A DNA stretch of 64,000 bases from CADCTP01 sp963849885 (GCA_963849885.1 CAWKIV010000009.1:248001-312000); one strand, 5' to 3'; counted from the stretch's first letter, positions 24,723 to 34,352 are shown. The notes: generated from the sequence alone by a model not told the origin. Translations and numbers: made by a program.

Positions 24723-25985
24723 ATGGCCACCGACGGGCTCGACTTCCTCTGGCTGGAGCTGACCAACCGCTGCAACCTGCGCTGCGTCCACTGCTACACC
24801 GACTCCCATCCCGGCAGCGGCGGCCGCGACCGGCTGACCACGGAGGACTACGAGTCGCTGCTGCGGCAGGCGTACGCGCTGGGCTGCCGGCGGATGCAGT
24901 TCATCGGCGGCGAGCCGCAGCTGCACCCGGACTTCGGCCGGCTGCTGCGCACCGCCAAGGAGGTCGGCTTCGACTTCGTCGAGGTCTTCTCCAACCTCAC
25001 CCACCTGCGCGAGGACACGGTGCGCTTCGCCGCCGGGGCCGGGATCCGCTTCGCCACGTCGGTCTACTCCGACGACCCGGCCGTGCACGACGCGGTCACC
25101 CAGGTGCGGTCGAGCCACGCCCGCACGGTCGGCAACCTGGGCCGGCTGGTCGAGAGCGGGGTCGCCACCCGCGCGGCGATCATCCGGATCGACCAGGAGC
25201 CGGCCGCGATCGAGCGGACGACGTCCTACCTGCACGGGCTCGGCGTGCCGACCGTCCACACCGGCGGCGTGCGCGGCTTCGGCCGCGGGCAGCTCCTGCT
25301 CGGGGAGCCCGGCGGGATGCACGGCCTCTGCGGCCACTGCTGGGCCGGCAAACTCTGCGTCGCCCCGGACGGCGCCGCGTACGCCTGCGTGATGGCTCGC
25401 GAGTGGACGGTCGGCGACGTGCTGGCGTCGCCGCTCGCGGAGATCGTGCGCGGGGCCGCGCTGGCGGACGTGCGGCGGGCGGTCCGCCGCACGGTGTACG
25501 AGCCCCGGGCCGCAGCCGGCCGCCTACCGCGCGGGCACGACGGGCCGGACCGGCCGACGACCAGGCACGACGGGCCGGACCGGCCGGCAGCCGGGCACGA
25601 CGGGCCGGCGACCGGGCACGACGAGCCGGACCGGCCGGCACCCGGGCACGACGGCCCGGACCGGCCGACGACCGGGTATCCCGGCTCCGGCCGGCCGGAG
25701 ACGGGGGCCGCCGAGGAGGCCGCGGAGCCGGCGGCCGGCGCGGGCGGCGGCGGCTCCCGCTGCGGGCCGGCCGACCGCGAGGAGAGCTGCGTCCCGGCCG
25801 AGCTGACCGGCTGCGAGCCGCTGGAGCCGTGCGAGCCCGACGAGGAGCAGCCGCACGCCGGCGGCAGCGTCGGCTGCGACGTGATCGACCTCGGCGGGCC
25901 GCCGTCCTGCCCGCAGAGCTGCGAGCCGGACGCGCCCCCCTGCCCCCAGACGGCCGGCGAGCCCTGCCCGCAGAGCCACGGCTGA
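24723..25985 (+). CDS. Radical SAM/SPASM enzyme with repeat-bearing, Cys-rich C-terminal tail
   Basis: Residues 1-200 are a radical SAM barrel with the [4Fe-4S] motif C17-C21-C24 (CNLRCVHC) and FIGGEPQLHPDF. Residues 203-225 form a SPASM-type auxiliary cluster site (C203, C206, C212, C222). Then comes a stretch of five GHDGPDRP-like repeats (about residues 270-316), encoded by 30-bp DNA repeats. The last 80 residues are acidic with a dozen cysteines (CGP...CVP...CEP...CEPDE, CPQSCEPD). SPASM enzymes mostly modify ribosomal peptides or install thioethers. From memory, related actinobacterial enzymes end in a shorter C.P...C.P...C.P motif. No precursor peptide gene is seen next to it. Ferrochelatase follows on the opposite strand. 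Confidence 0.82.
   Translation: MATDGLDFLWLELTNRCNLRCVHCYTDSHPGSGGRDRLTTEDYESLLRQAYALGCRRMQFIGGEPQLHPDFGRLLRTAKEVGFDFVEVFSNLTHLREDTVRFAAGAGIRFATSVYSDDPAVHDAVTQVRSSHARTVGNLGRLVESGVATRAAIIRIDQEPAAIERTTSYLHGLGVPTVHTGGVRGFGRGQLLLGEPGGMHGLCGHCWAGKLCVAPDGAAYACVMAREWTVGDVLASPLAEIVRGAALADVRRAVRRTVYEPRAAAGRLPRGHDGPDRPTTRHDGPDRPAAGHDGPATGHDEPDRPAPGHDGPDRPTTGYPGSGRPETGAAEEAAEPAAGAGGGGSRCGPADREESCVPAELTGCEPLEPCEPDEEQPHAGGSVGCDVIDLGGPPSCPQSCEPDAPPCPQTAGEPCPQSHG
25532..25672. repeat. Five 30-bp coding repeats in the radical SAM gene
   Basis: Units start at 25532, 25562, 25592, 25613 and 25643. Four are 30 bp and the third is 21 bp, so all keep the frame. Each encodes a GHDGPDRP-like peptide. Variation between units suggests recombination-driven expansion. 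Confidence 0.8.
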
Positions 25986-26067
25986 GCCGGGCCGCGCCGC
26001 GCCGGGCCGGGCCACGGCTGAGCCGGGCCGCGCCGGGCCGGGCTGCGCCGGGCCGCGGCGCGCCGGG
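25986..26067. repeat. Low-complexity G/C repeat between convergent genes
   Basis: This 82-bp gap is built almost entirely of GCCGGGC and GCGCCG units in varying order, with one repeated CACGGCTGAGCCGGGCCGCG from the 3' end of the upstream gene. It may act as a diffuse terminator; nothing else is seen. Confidence 0.6.
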
Positions 26068-27078
26068 TCAGCGCGCCGGGCGGCGCGGCGCGGGGCAGCA
26101 GCCGAGCGGGCAGACGTCGTGGGAGGCGCCGAGCGGGCCGAGCGCGAGCCGGGGCCCGCCGGCGGTCCGCTCCTCGACCAGCTGCCGGACCATCCGGACG
26201 AAGCGCGGGTCGGTGCCGACGGTGCCGGCGCGCGCGTACCCCAGGCCGAGCTTCGCCGCGGTCGCCGCCGCCTCCTCGTCGAGGTCCCACAGCACCTCGA
26301 CGTGGTCGGACACGAAGCCGATCGGCGAGACCACCACGGCGGTCGTGCCGCTGGAGGCGAGCGCCTCCAGGTGGTCGTTGACGTCCGGCTCCAGCCACGG
26401 CACCGCCGGCGGCCCGGACCGGGACTGCCAGACCAGGTCGAAGTCCGCGCCCGGCCCGCGGACGGCCTCGGCCACCAGCCGGGACGCCTCCCGCAGCTGC
26501 GCCGGGTAGAGGTGCCCGCCCGGCCCGCTGGCGACCGCCATCGAGGTCGGGATCGAGTGCGCGGTGAAGACCAGCCGGGCGTCCGGGTGCTCGCGCAGGG
26601 CGGCCCGGACGGCGTCCGCGTTGGGCTCGACGAAGCCGGGGTGGTTGAAGTAGTGCCGCAGCTTGTGCAGCTCCGGCGCGCCCTCCCCCACCGCGGCCCG
26701 GGCCCGGTCCAGGTCGTCCTGGTATTGCCGGCACCCCGAGTACGACGTGTAGGCCGACGTCACGAAGACCAGCGCCCGCCGCACGCCGTCCGCGCGCATG
26801 GTCGCGACGGTGTCCTCGACCAGCGGGTGCCAGTTGCGGTTGCCCCAGTAGACCGGCAGCGCCGGCAGCTCGGCCCGGATCGCGGCCAGCAGGGCCCGGT
26901 TCTGCTCGTTGATCGGGGACACCCCGCCGAAGTGCCGGTAGTGCCCGGCCACCTCGAGCAGCCGCTCCCGCGGCACCCCGCGGCCGCGCACCACGTTCTC
27001 CAGGAACGGCAGCACGTCCTCCGGCCCCTCCGGACCACCGAAGGACAGCAGCAGCAGGGCGTCGTACGGGTCGGTCAC
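26068..27078 (-). CDS. hemH: Ferrochelatase (coproporphyrin-type in actinobacteria)
   Basis: The 336-residue enzyme inserts Fe2+ into the porphyrin late in haem synthesis. Actinobacterial members act on coproporphyrin III. Seen are LLLLSFGGPEGPEDVLPFLENV at the N-terminus, the conserved His in FTAHSIPTSM (near residue 172), PIGFVSDHVEVLWDLD with the second metal-side residues near 252-267, and C-terminal cysteines CPLGCC with an earlier Cys at position 148 region, as in [2Fe-2S]-bearing actinobacterial enzymes. GTG 27078 is the start. fabI lies downstream on the same strand in genome order but is separated by 83 bp. Confidence 0.93.
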   Translation of the reverse strand: MTDPYDALLLLSFGGPEGPEDVLPFLENVVRGRGVPRERLLEVAGHYRHFGGVSPINEQNRALLAAIRAELPALPVYWGNRNWHPLVEDTVATMRADGVRRALVFVTSAYTSYSGCRQYQDDLDRARAAVGEGAPELHKLRHYFNHPGFVEPNADAVRAALREHPDARLVFTAHSIPTSMAVASGPGGHLYPAQLREASRLVAEAVRGPGADFDLVWQSRSGPPAVPWLEPDVNDHLEALASSGTTAVVVSPIGFVSDHVEVLWDLDEEAAATAAKLGLGYARAGTVGTDPRFVRMVRQLVEERTAGGPRLALGPLGASHDVCPLGCCPAPRRPAR

Positions 27079-27161
27079 AGGTCCTGTCTACCTCATCGGC
27101 GGGATGCCGGGCCGTTCCGCTCCTCGGGCGCCCTGCGATGCTCGCTCACCCCGGCGTCCCG

Positions 27162-27929
27162 CTATACGCCGGTGGCGTGGAACCCGCCGTCGACGTGCAC
27201 GATCTCGCCGGTGGTGGCCGGGAACCAGTCCGACAGCAGCGCCACGCAGGACCGCGCCACCGGCCCCGGGTCGGCGATGTCCCAGCCCAGCGGGGCCCGC
27301 TCCCCCCACACGTCCTCGAAGAGCGCGAAGCCCGGGATGCTGCGCGCGGCCATGGTGCGCAGCGGGCCGGCGGCGACCAGGTTGACCCGGGTGCCGCGCG
27401 GGCCGAGCTCGCGGGCCAGGTAGCGGGCGGCCGACTCCATCCCGGCCTTGGCCACCCCCATCCAGTCGTACGCGGGCCAGGAGACGGTCGCGTCGAAGGT
27501 CAGCCCGACGACCGAGCCGCCCCGCTCCGGCAGCAGCGGCAGCGCCGCCTTGGCCAGCGCCGGCAGCGAGTAGGTGGACACGTGCACCGCGGTGGCCACG
27601 TCGTCCCACGGGGTGTCCAGGAAGCCGCCGCCGAGCGCGGACGCCGGCGCGAAGCCGATCGAGTGCAGCACCCCGTCGATGCCGTCGACGTGCTCGCGCA
27701 CCCGATCCGGCAGCGCGGCCAGGTCGTCCGGGCTGGTCACGTCCAGCTCGACCACCGGCGCCGGGCCGGGCAGCTTGCGAGCCACCCGCTCGACCAGCGA
27801 CATCCGCCCGTACCCGGTCAGCACGACCGAGGCGCCCTCCTCGATCGCGACCTTGGCCACCGACCAGGCGATCGAGGCGTCGGTGATGACGCCGGTGACG
27901 AGCAGCCGCTTGCCGTCGAGCAGTCCCAT
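27162..27929 (-). CDS. fabI: Enoyl-[acyl-carrier-protein] reductase FabI/InhA type
   Basis: The 255-residue SDR reduces the trans-2-enoyl-ACP double bond in fatty acid elongation. It has the FabI-specific VTGVITDASIAWSVAK nucleotide-binding start, HSIGFAP in the middle and the catalytic Tyr/Lys pair in YDWMGVAKAGME, followed by GPLRTMAARSI. Overall it resembles mycobacterial InhA. ATG 27927-27929 lies one base after the fabG stop, so the two are one operon, as in fabG1-inhA of mycobacteria. Confidence 0.94.
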   Translation of the reverse strand: MGLLDGKRLLVTGVITDASIAWSVAKVAIEEGASVVLTGYGRMSLVERVARKLPGPAPVVELDVTSPDDLAALPDRVREHVDGIDGVLHSIGFAPASALGGGFLDTPWDDVATAVHVSTYSLPALAKAALPLLPERGGSVVGLTFDATVSWPAYDWMGVAKAGMESAARYLARELGPRGTRVNLVAAGPLRTMAARSIPGFALFEDVWGERAPLGWDIADPGPVARSCVALLSDWFPATTGEIVHVDGGFHATGV

Positions 27930-27930
27930 G

Positions 27931-28635
27931 TCAGTGCCCCATCCCGAGTCCGCCGTCCACCGGGACGACGGCCCCGGTGATGTACGAGGCGGCGTCCGAG
28001 GCGAGGAAGGCGACCACCCCGGCGACCTCGTCCGGCGTCGCCAGCCGGCCCAGCGCCACCTGCCCCTTGATGCTCTCGACGTGCGCCTCGGGCAGCGCCG
28101 CGGTCATGTCGGTCTGCACGAAGCCGGGCAGCACCACGTTGACCGTGATGCCGCGGGAGCCGAGCTCGCGGGCCAGCGACCGGCCGAAGCCGATCAGCCC
28201 GGCCTTGGCCGCGGCGTAGTTGGTCTGGCCGGCGCTGCCGGTCAGCGCGACCACCGAGGACACCAGCACGATCCGGCCCTTGCGGGCGCGCAGCATCTTC
28301 CCCGCCGCGCGCTTGGCCACCCGGTACGCCGCCGTCAGGTTCGTGTCCAGGACGCGGGTGAACTGCTCCTCGCTCATCCGCAGCAGCAGCGTGTCGTCGG
28401 TGACGCCGGCGTTGGACACCAGCACCTCGACCGGGCCCTGCTCCGCCTCCACCGCGGCGAACGCGGCGTCCACGGCGGCGCCGTCGGTCACGTCGCACTC
28501 GACGCCGAACAGGCCGTCGGGCGCACCGCTGCCGCGGTGGGTCACGGCCACCCGGTCACCCTGGGCGGCGAAGGCGCGGGCGGTGGCCAGGCCGATGCCG
28601 CGGTTGCCGCCGGTGACGAGAACGGATCGGGTCAC
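27931..28635 (-). CDS. fabG: 3-oxoacyl-[acyl-carrier-protein] reductase FabG
   Basis: This 234-residue SDR reduces 3-oxoacyl-ACP with NADPH. It has TGGNRGIG near residue 8, NAGVTDDTLLLRMSEEQF, the catalytic Ser in VSSVVAL, YAAAKAG and the C-terminal ITGAVVPVDGGLGMGH. GTG 28635 is chosen: it is the first codon of the homologous region and lies 8 nt after a -10 (TAGGGT on the minus strand, 28649-28644). First gene of the fabG-fabI operon. Confidence 0.94.
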   Translation of the reverse strand: MTRSVLVTGGNRGIGLATARAFAAQGDRVAVTHRGSGAPDGLFGVECDVTDGAAVDAAFAAVEAEQGPVEVLVSNAGVTDDTLLLRMSEEQFTRVLDTNLTAAYRVAKRAAGKMLRARKGRIVLVSSVVALTGSAGQTNYAAAKAGLIGFGRSLARELGSRGITVNVVLPGFVQTDMTAALPEAHVESIKGQVALGRLATPDEVAGVVAFLASDAASYITGAVVPVDGGLGMGH

Positions 28636-28659
28636 GAGCCGGAACCCTATAGTCCGGCT
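28636..28659. promoter_or_regulatory. 24-bp bidirectional promoter with overlapping -10 elements
   Basis: The whole gap between fabG (minus) and the quinone oxidoreductase gene (plus) is 24 bp. Plus strand: TATAGT (28648-28653), then 6 nt to GTG 28660. Minus strand: TAGGGT (28649 down to 28644), then 8 nt to GTG 28635. The hexamers share two base pairs. The core is flanked by a perfect inverted repeat, AGCCGGA (28637-28643) and TCCGGCT (28653-28659). Both transcripts should be leaderless or nearly so. Confidence 0.65.
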
Positions 28660-29610
28660 GTGCGCGCCATCCAGATCACCGAGTTCGGCGGCCCCGAGGT
28701 GCTTCGCCTGGTCGAGCTGCCGGACCCCGAGCCGGCCGGCGGACTCGTCGTCCACGAGGTGACCGCGGCCGGGGTCAACTACGCCGACACCCACCAGACC
28801 GAGGACTCGTACCTGGCCAAGCAGGAGCTGCCGCTGGTGCCGGGCGCCGAGTTCGTCGGGCTCGCGCCGGACGGCAGCCGGGTGGTCGGGCTGCTCGCCG
28901 GCGGCGGGTACGCCGAGCGGGTGCTGGCCGCGCCGGCGCTGACCTGGCCGGTGCCGGACGGGGTGAGCGACGGCGCCGCCCTCGCCGTGGTGCTGCAGGG
29001 GCTGACCGCCTGGCACGCGCTGCGCACCTGCGCGCACCTGGCGGCCGGCGAGTCGGTGCTGGTGCACGCCGCGGCCGGCGGGGTCGGCACGCTCGCGGTG
29101 CAGCTGGCCAAGCTGTGGGGCGCCGGCCGGGTGATCGCCACCGCGTCCTCGCCGGACAAGCGGGAGCTGGCCCGCTCGCTGGGCGCCGACGAGGTGGTCG
29201 ACCCGGCGGCGCCGGACCTGGTCGACGCGCTCCGGGCGGCCAACGGCGGCCGCCGGGTGGACGTGGTGCTGGAGATGGTCGGCGGGCCGGTCTTCGACGC
29301 CAGCCTGCGGGCGACCGCGCCGTTCGGCCGGGTGGTGGTGTACGGGCAGGCGTCCCGGACCGCGGCGTCCCCGGTCGACCCGACGAACCTGATGGCCCAC
29401 TCCACCGCGGTGATCGGCTTCTGGCTGGCGCACTGCCTGCGGCGGCCGGACATGATCGCGCCGGTCACCGAGCTGCTGGAGCTGGCCGCCGACGGGCGGC
29501 TGCGGGCGGTGGTCGGGGCGACCCTCCCGCTCGCCGACGCGGCCGAGGCGCACCGCGAGCTGCGCTCCCGGCGGTCGGTGGGCAAGCTGGTGCTGGACCC
29601 CCGGCGCTGA
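28660..29610 (+). CDS. Quinone oxidoreductase-like NADPH-dependent zinc-free MDR protein
   Basis: The 316-residue medium-chain reductase begins RAIQITEFGGPEVLRL, as quinone oxidoreductases do. It has GVNYADTHQTED, PGAEFVGLAPDG and the Rossmann motif HAAAGGVGTLAVQLAK near residue 135. The structural and catalytic zinc ligands of alcohol dehydrogenases are lacking, as expected for this subfamily. It probably reduces quinones or enones with NADPH. It is transcribed divergently from fabG from the shared 24-bp promoter; whether its role is linked to fatty acids is unknown. Confidence 0.9.
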   Translation: MRAIQITEFGGPEVLRLVELPDPEPAGGLVVHEVTAAGVNYADTHQTEDSYLAKQELPLVPGAEFVGLAPDGSRVVGLLAGGGYAERVLAAPALTWPVPDGVSDGAALAVVLQGLTAWHALRTCAHLAAGESVLVHAAAGGVGTLAVQLAKLWGAGRVIATASSPDKRELARSLGADEVVDPAAPDLVDALRAANGGRRVDVVLEMVGGPVFDASLRATAPFGRVVVYGQASRTAASPVDPTNLMAHSTAVIGFWLAHCLRRPDMIAPVTELLELAADGRLRAVVGATLPLADAAEAHRELRSRRSVGKLVLDPRR

Positions 29611-29641
29611 GCTCGCAGGTCCCCCACCTGGCCTAACGGGG

Positions 29642-29670
29642 TTGGGAGGAGCGGGTCGGGGCGCTACGGT
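29642..29670 (+). promoter_or_regulatory. Promoter of the repeat-rich gene
   Basis: TTGGGA (29642-29647) and TACGGT (29665-29670) are 17 bp apart. ATG 29679 follows 8 nt later, giving an almost leaderless mRNA. Confidence 0.45.
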
Positions 29671-29678
29671 GCTGCCTC

Positions 29679-30906
29679 ATGCAGTTCCTCGACGGTGGTG
29701 CGAGCGGCTCCAACGGCCGGGACAGTCGCGGGGTGCCGGACGGCACGCGGCCCTCCCCCGAGACCCCGGAGGGCAGCAGCAGCGGCGCGCACGGCTCGCT
29801 CATGCAGCGCTACCGCGGGGCCGGCGCGCCGCCGGCCGGCGCTCCCGACGCCGCTGCGTCCAGTGCTACCAGTGCCAGCGGTGCCGCCGGCGCTTCCGGG
29901 GCCGAGTCGAGGAGTGCCGACGTGAACCCACCGCTGCCGCCGCCGCGACCGGCCGACGCCTCCGAGGGGCCGACCGGGACCGCCACCGAGCGCGGCTGGG
30001 GCGAGGCGAGCCGGACCTGGGCGGCGCCGAGCAGTGCCCCGGCCGCCACGCCGACCACCACGCCGACCACCACGCCGACGCCGCCGGGCACGGCCGGCCC
30101 GCCGCCGAGCACCACGCCGGCCGGCGCGCCGACCCCGACCGGCGCCGGCCCGGGCCCGTCGACCAGCACCAGCACCACGTCCGGCACCGGCACCACGTCC
30201 GGCACCAGCACCAGCGCCCAGCACCAGCACCAGCGCCCGGCACCAGCACGCCCAGCACCAGCACGCCCAGCACCAGCACGCCCAGCACCAGCACGCCCAG
30301 CACCAGCACCACATCCGGCGCCGGCACCAGCACGCCGAGCACCGGCACCACATCCGGCGCCGGCACCAGCACGCCGGGCACCGGCACCACGACCTGGCAG
30401 CTCCTCCGGCACCACCAGCGACGCGACCAGCACCGCGTCCCGTACCGGCACCACCAGCGACCGCGGCCGGCACTGCGTCCCGCAGCAGCACCACCAGCGA
30501 CCCGGCCGGCACCGCGTCCCGTACCGGCGCCGCGCCCTCGACCGGCGCCGACGTCACCGTCACCCGCGGCGCCACCCCCGGCTCGACCGCGGCGACGCCC
30601 GCGGAGGGGGTCACGGTCACCCGGGGCACCGCCCCGGGCGCCGCCACCACCACGCTGGCCGCCGACCAGACCACCGAGTTCAAGCGGCGCTGGAAGGACG
30701 TGCAGGGCGACTTCGTCGACGACCCGCAGCTGGCCGTCCGCGGCGCGGAGGCGCTGGCCCGGGAGATCCTGGACGCGCTCGCCGCGAAGATCGCCGACAA
30801 GCAGCGGGTGGACGGCTGGAAGGCCGGCGCGGGCGCCCCGACCGAGGACCTGCGGCTGGCGCTCCGGCAGTACCGGACGCTGGTCGACCGGCTCCTGGAG
30901 CTCTGA
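29679..30906 (+). CDS. Ser/Thr/Pro-rich repeat protein with conserved C-terminal helical domain; four frameshifts
   Basis: The N-terminus (frame of ATG 29679) is Ser/Pro/Ala/Gly-rich. The last 80 residues (FKRRWKDVQGDFVDDPQLAV, then TEDLRLALRQYRTLVDRLLEL) match a helical domain common in actinobacterial proteins of unknown function. Between them the same Ser-Thr-Pro-Gly pattern jumps frame four times. Removing one base near each of 30219, 30238, 30396 and 30460 restores one 407-residue frame. All four sites are in short repeats, such as four exact 15-bp units at 30241-30300. Consensus errors or slippage hot-spots are both possible. No signal peptide, so the repeat tract is probably a cytoplasmic linker. 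Confidence 0.65.
30241..30300. repeat. Four exact tandem copies of a 15-bp unit
   Basis: CACCAGCACGCCCAG is repeated four times without change, then a partial copy. It encodes a Thr-Ser-Thr-Pro-Ser repeat in the corrected frame. A looser repeat (ACATCCGGCGCCGG with flanks) follows twice to about 30385. Confidence 0.9.
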
Positions 30907-30915
30907 GCCGCCGGC

Positions 30916-33900
30916 TCACCCGGAGCCGGCCGGCGCCGGCTGCGCCGACCCGGCGAGCAGGCACCGCGCCTCGGCCTCGTCCGGCAGGTCGAGCTCGGCC
31001 GCCAGCGCCGCGGCGTCCTGCCAGTCGGCGCGGGCCCGGTCCGGCTCGCCGGTGCGGTCCAGCGCCCGGCCGCGGACCAGCAGGGTGCGCACCCGGCCGA
31101 TCCGGTGGCCGGTGGCCCGGTGCAGGGCGAGCGCCCGGTCGGCCCGCGCCACCGCCTGCTCCGGCCGGTCCAGGTCGAGGTCGATGCCGGCCAGCGCGGT
31201 GATCGCCTGGCCCTCCAGCACCCGGTAGCCGCGGCGGCCGGCCAGCGCCGCCGCCCGCTCGGCCAGCGCGCCGGCCCGGTCGAGCTCGCCGAGGTGCTGG
31301 CGGGTCAGCGCCAGCCCGAGCAGCGCCTCGATCTCCGCGCCGGGCACCTTGCCCTCCCCCGCCAGCGCCAGCACCCGCTCGTGGCCGGCCAGCGCCTCCT
31401 GGTGCCGGCCGGTCCGGTCGTGCACCGAGGCGAGCGCGTTGCCCGCGTCCGCCTCGACCCGGGTGTCGCCGGTCTGCGCGGCGACCGCGACCGACCGGCC
31501 GGCGAGGTCCAGGGCCGCGCCGAGCCGGCCCTGGTCCCGGGCGACCAGCGCGAGCACCCGCAGCGTGCCGGCCTCGTTGTGCCGGTCGCCGATCTGCCGC
31601 TGCCGGGCCAGCGCCCGGGTGAGCGCGGTCCGGGCCGGGCCGAGCCGCCCGCGCAGGTGGTCGATCTCGCCCAGGTTGGCCCGGGCCACCGCCTCGCTGG
31701 CCCAGGCGCCGGTGGGCAGGATCAGGGTCAGCGCCTCGGTGCAGTGCCGGTCGGCGTCCTCCAGCCGGCCCAGCTCGGCGCAGAGGCCGCCGAGGTTGCC
31801 GAGGCTGGCGGCGATCGCGCTCGGCCGGCCGAGCCGCCGGCCGAGCGCCAGGCCGCGGCGGTAGCTGCGGGCGGCCTCCGGCAACCGCCCGGCCTTCCAG
31901 TAGGCGCTGCCCAGGTTGCCGACGGTGGCCGCCTGGCCCTCCACCCAGCCGGCCCGCTCGGCCAGCTCCAGCGCGCGGGTGTAGTGCCCGACGGCACCCG
32001 GGTAGCGGCTCAGCAGCAGCTCCCGGTCGGCCAGGCTCAGCCGGGCCGCCGCCTCGGCCCGCAGGTCCCCGCCGGCCCGGGCGGCGGCCAGCCCGGCCCG
32101 GGCGACCAGCTCCCAGTCCACGGGGTGGACGCGCAGCCAGAAGTAGCCGCGCAGCGCGTCGGCGAGCCCCCAGGCGACCTCGTACGGGCCGTGCTCGGCG
32201 GCGTGCCGGACCGCGGTCACCAGCCCCGGCCGCTCGGCGTCCAGCCAGGCCAGGGCCTCCGCCCGGTCCGCGAACGCGGCCGGCGCGCGGGTCGGGCCGG
32301 GGCAGCCGGAGCATGGTCGGGTGGAGCAGCGCGGCCGCCGCGTCGGCCCGGTCGAGATACCAGGCCAGCAGCCGGTGGGTCGCGGCGGACCGCTCCGCGG
32401 CGGTGTCCTCCTGCCGGCCGCGGTCGGCGGCGTACGCCCGGAGCAGGTCGTGCAGCGCGTACCGGCCGGCCCGGACCTCGGTGACCAGGTGGGCGCCGGC
32501 GAGCCGGTCCAGCGCCGCCGCGGTCCCGGCCCGGTCGCGGTCGGCGGCCGCGGCGACGGCCGGGACGCTGACGTCCGGGCCGGGCAGCTGGCCGAGCAGC
32601 CGGAACGTCCGCCGGGTGTCCGCGGCCAGGCCCTGGTACGACAGGTCGAAGGCGGCGGCGACCGCGGTCCGCTCGTCCCGGTCCACCCGGAGCCCGGCGA
32701 GCCGGCCGGCGCCGCTGAGCTCGGCGACCTGGTGCGCGACGGTCCGCTCCGGGCGGAGGGCGAGGTTGGCCGCGGCGATCTGCAGCGCCAGCGGCAGCCG
32801 GCCGCAGGCCGCGGCCAGCCGGGTGGTCGCCGCCGGCTCGGCGCCGGCCCGATCGGGGCCGAGCACCCGGGCCAGCAGGGCGGTCGCCTCGTCCGGGGGG
32901 AGCACGTCCAGGGCGAGCGGGCTGGCCCCGTCCCGGGCGACCAGGCCGGTGAGCCGGTCCCGGCTGGTGACCAGCACCAGGCAGCCCTCGCCGCCGGGCA
33001 GCAGCGGGCGCACCTGCTCGGCGCTGCCGGCGTCGTCGAGCAGCACCAGCACCCGCCGGCCGGCCAGCAGGCTCCGGTACGTCCCCGCGGCCCGCCCGGC
33101 GTCGGTCGGCACCTGCTTCGCCGGCACCCCCAGCGCCTGCAGCAGCTCGCCGAGCGCCTGCACCGGCGCCAGCGCGGGGTCCGTCGAGCAGCCGCGCAGG
33201 TCGACGTACAGCTGGCCGTCCGGGAAGCGGTCCCGCACCCGGTGGCCCCAGTGCACGGCCAGCGCGCTCTTGCCCACCCCGGGCGGCCCGGCGATCACCG
33301 CGACCGGCACCCCGGTGCCGGCCGTGCCGGCCGGCAGCAGCCGGTCCAGCCACGCCAGCTGCTCGGCCCGCCCGGTGAACGACGCGACCGCCGCCGGCAG
33401 CTCGGCCGGCACCGGGCCGGACCGCGGGGCCTCCGCGGTCGCCGCGGCCGGCGGCGGCCCGACGTGGTCGCGGAGCAGCTCGGCCGGGTCGGCGCGGGCC
33501 AGCACGCCCCGCTCCAGCCGGCGCAGCGGGTCGCCCGGCTCGACCCCCAGCTGGTCCACCAGCAGCCCGCGCACCTCCCGGTACGCGGCCAGCGCGTCGG
33601 CCTGCCGGTGGTCCCCGTACAGGGCGAGGATCAGCTGCACCCACAGCCGCTCCCGCAGCGGGTGCTGCCCGAGCTGGGCGCGCAGCTCGCCGACCAGCTC
33701 GCGCCGCCGGCCCAGCCGCAGGTCGAGGTCGACGCGGCGTTCCAGGACGGCCAGCCGCCGCTCCTCCAGCCGGGCCGCCTCGGCGGCCAGCGGCCCCAGC
33801 CGGACCTCCTGCAGCACCGGGCCGCGCCACAGCGCGAGCGCGCCGGCCAGCTCGGCCGAGGCCCGCTCCAGCCCGGCCCGCGAGCCGTCGGCCAGCGACC

Positions 33901-34231
33901 GGGCGGCCCGCTCCTCCAGCTCGTCCAGCCGGTGCACGTCGAGCTCGCCGGCCCGGACCTCGAGCAGGTAGCCCGGCGGCCGGGTGACCAGCGGCTGCCG
34001 GCCCGGCCCGGCCAGCACCCGGCGCAGCTGGGCCACGCAGCCCTGCAGCAGGGTGCGGGCGGCGGCCGGCGGCTGCTCGCCCCACAGGCAGTCGGTGAGC
34101 CGGTCGGTGGAGACGACCTGCCCCGCGCTCAGCAGCAGGGCGGCGAGCAGGGCCCGCTGCTGCGGGCCCCCGATCGCCACCGGCTGGTCGTCCCGACGGA
34201 CCTCCAGCGGCCCCAGGACGGTGAACCGCAC
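30916..34231 (-). CDS. AfsR/SARP-family regulator (wHTH-BTAD-NB-ARC-TPR), frameshifted
   Basis: GTG 34231 begins RFTVLGPLEV, the SARP start. In order: OmpR-type winged helix (1-95), BTAD domain (100-245, VDLDLRLGRRRELVGELRAQLGQHPLRERL), NB-ARC ATPase with P-loop GPPGVGKSALA and VLVLLDDAG, then TPR repeats to the end. The frame is lost near 32289-32302. Removing one base joins PTMLRLPRP to the TPR frame (AAFADRAEALAWLDAERPG), giving 1104 residues, normal for the family. These proteins switch on secondary metabolism after ATP-dependent assembly, but no biosynthetic cluster is present here. The upstream neighbour on the same strand is a secreted protein gene with its own terminator. Confidence 0.85.
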
Positions 34232-34318
34232 GCGCCGAGTGTGTCGGTCCTGCCACCGCGAAGCCAGCCCTTTCCGGCCGCGGCGCCCGTCCGGGACCGG
34301 GGTCTGCCCGGACGGGCA

Positions 34319-34346
34319 GGCCGGCACCCCGCGAGGGGTGCCGGCC
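34319..34346 (-). terminator. Terminator of the three-repeat secreted protein gene
   Basis: GGCCGGCACCCC (34319-34330) and GGGGTGCCGGCC (34335-34346) form a perfect 12-bp stem with a GCGA tetraloop, 6 bp past the stop of the gene at 34353. A weaker hairpin (CTGCCC/GGGCAG, about 34304-34319) follows. Confidence 0.7.
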
Positions 34347-34352
34347 GGCCGA

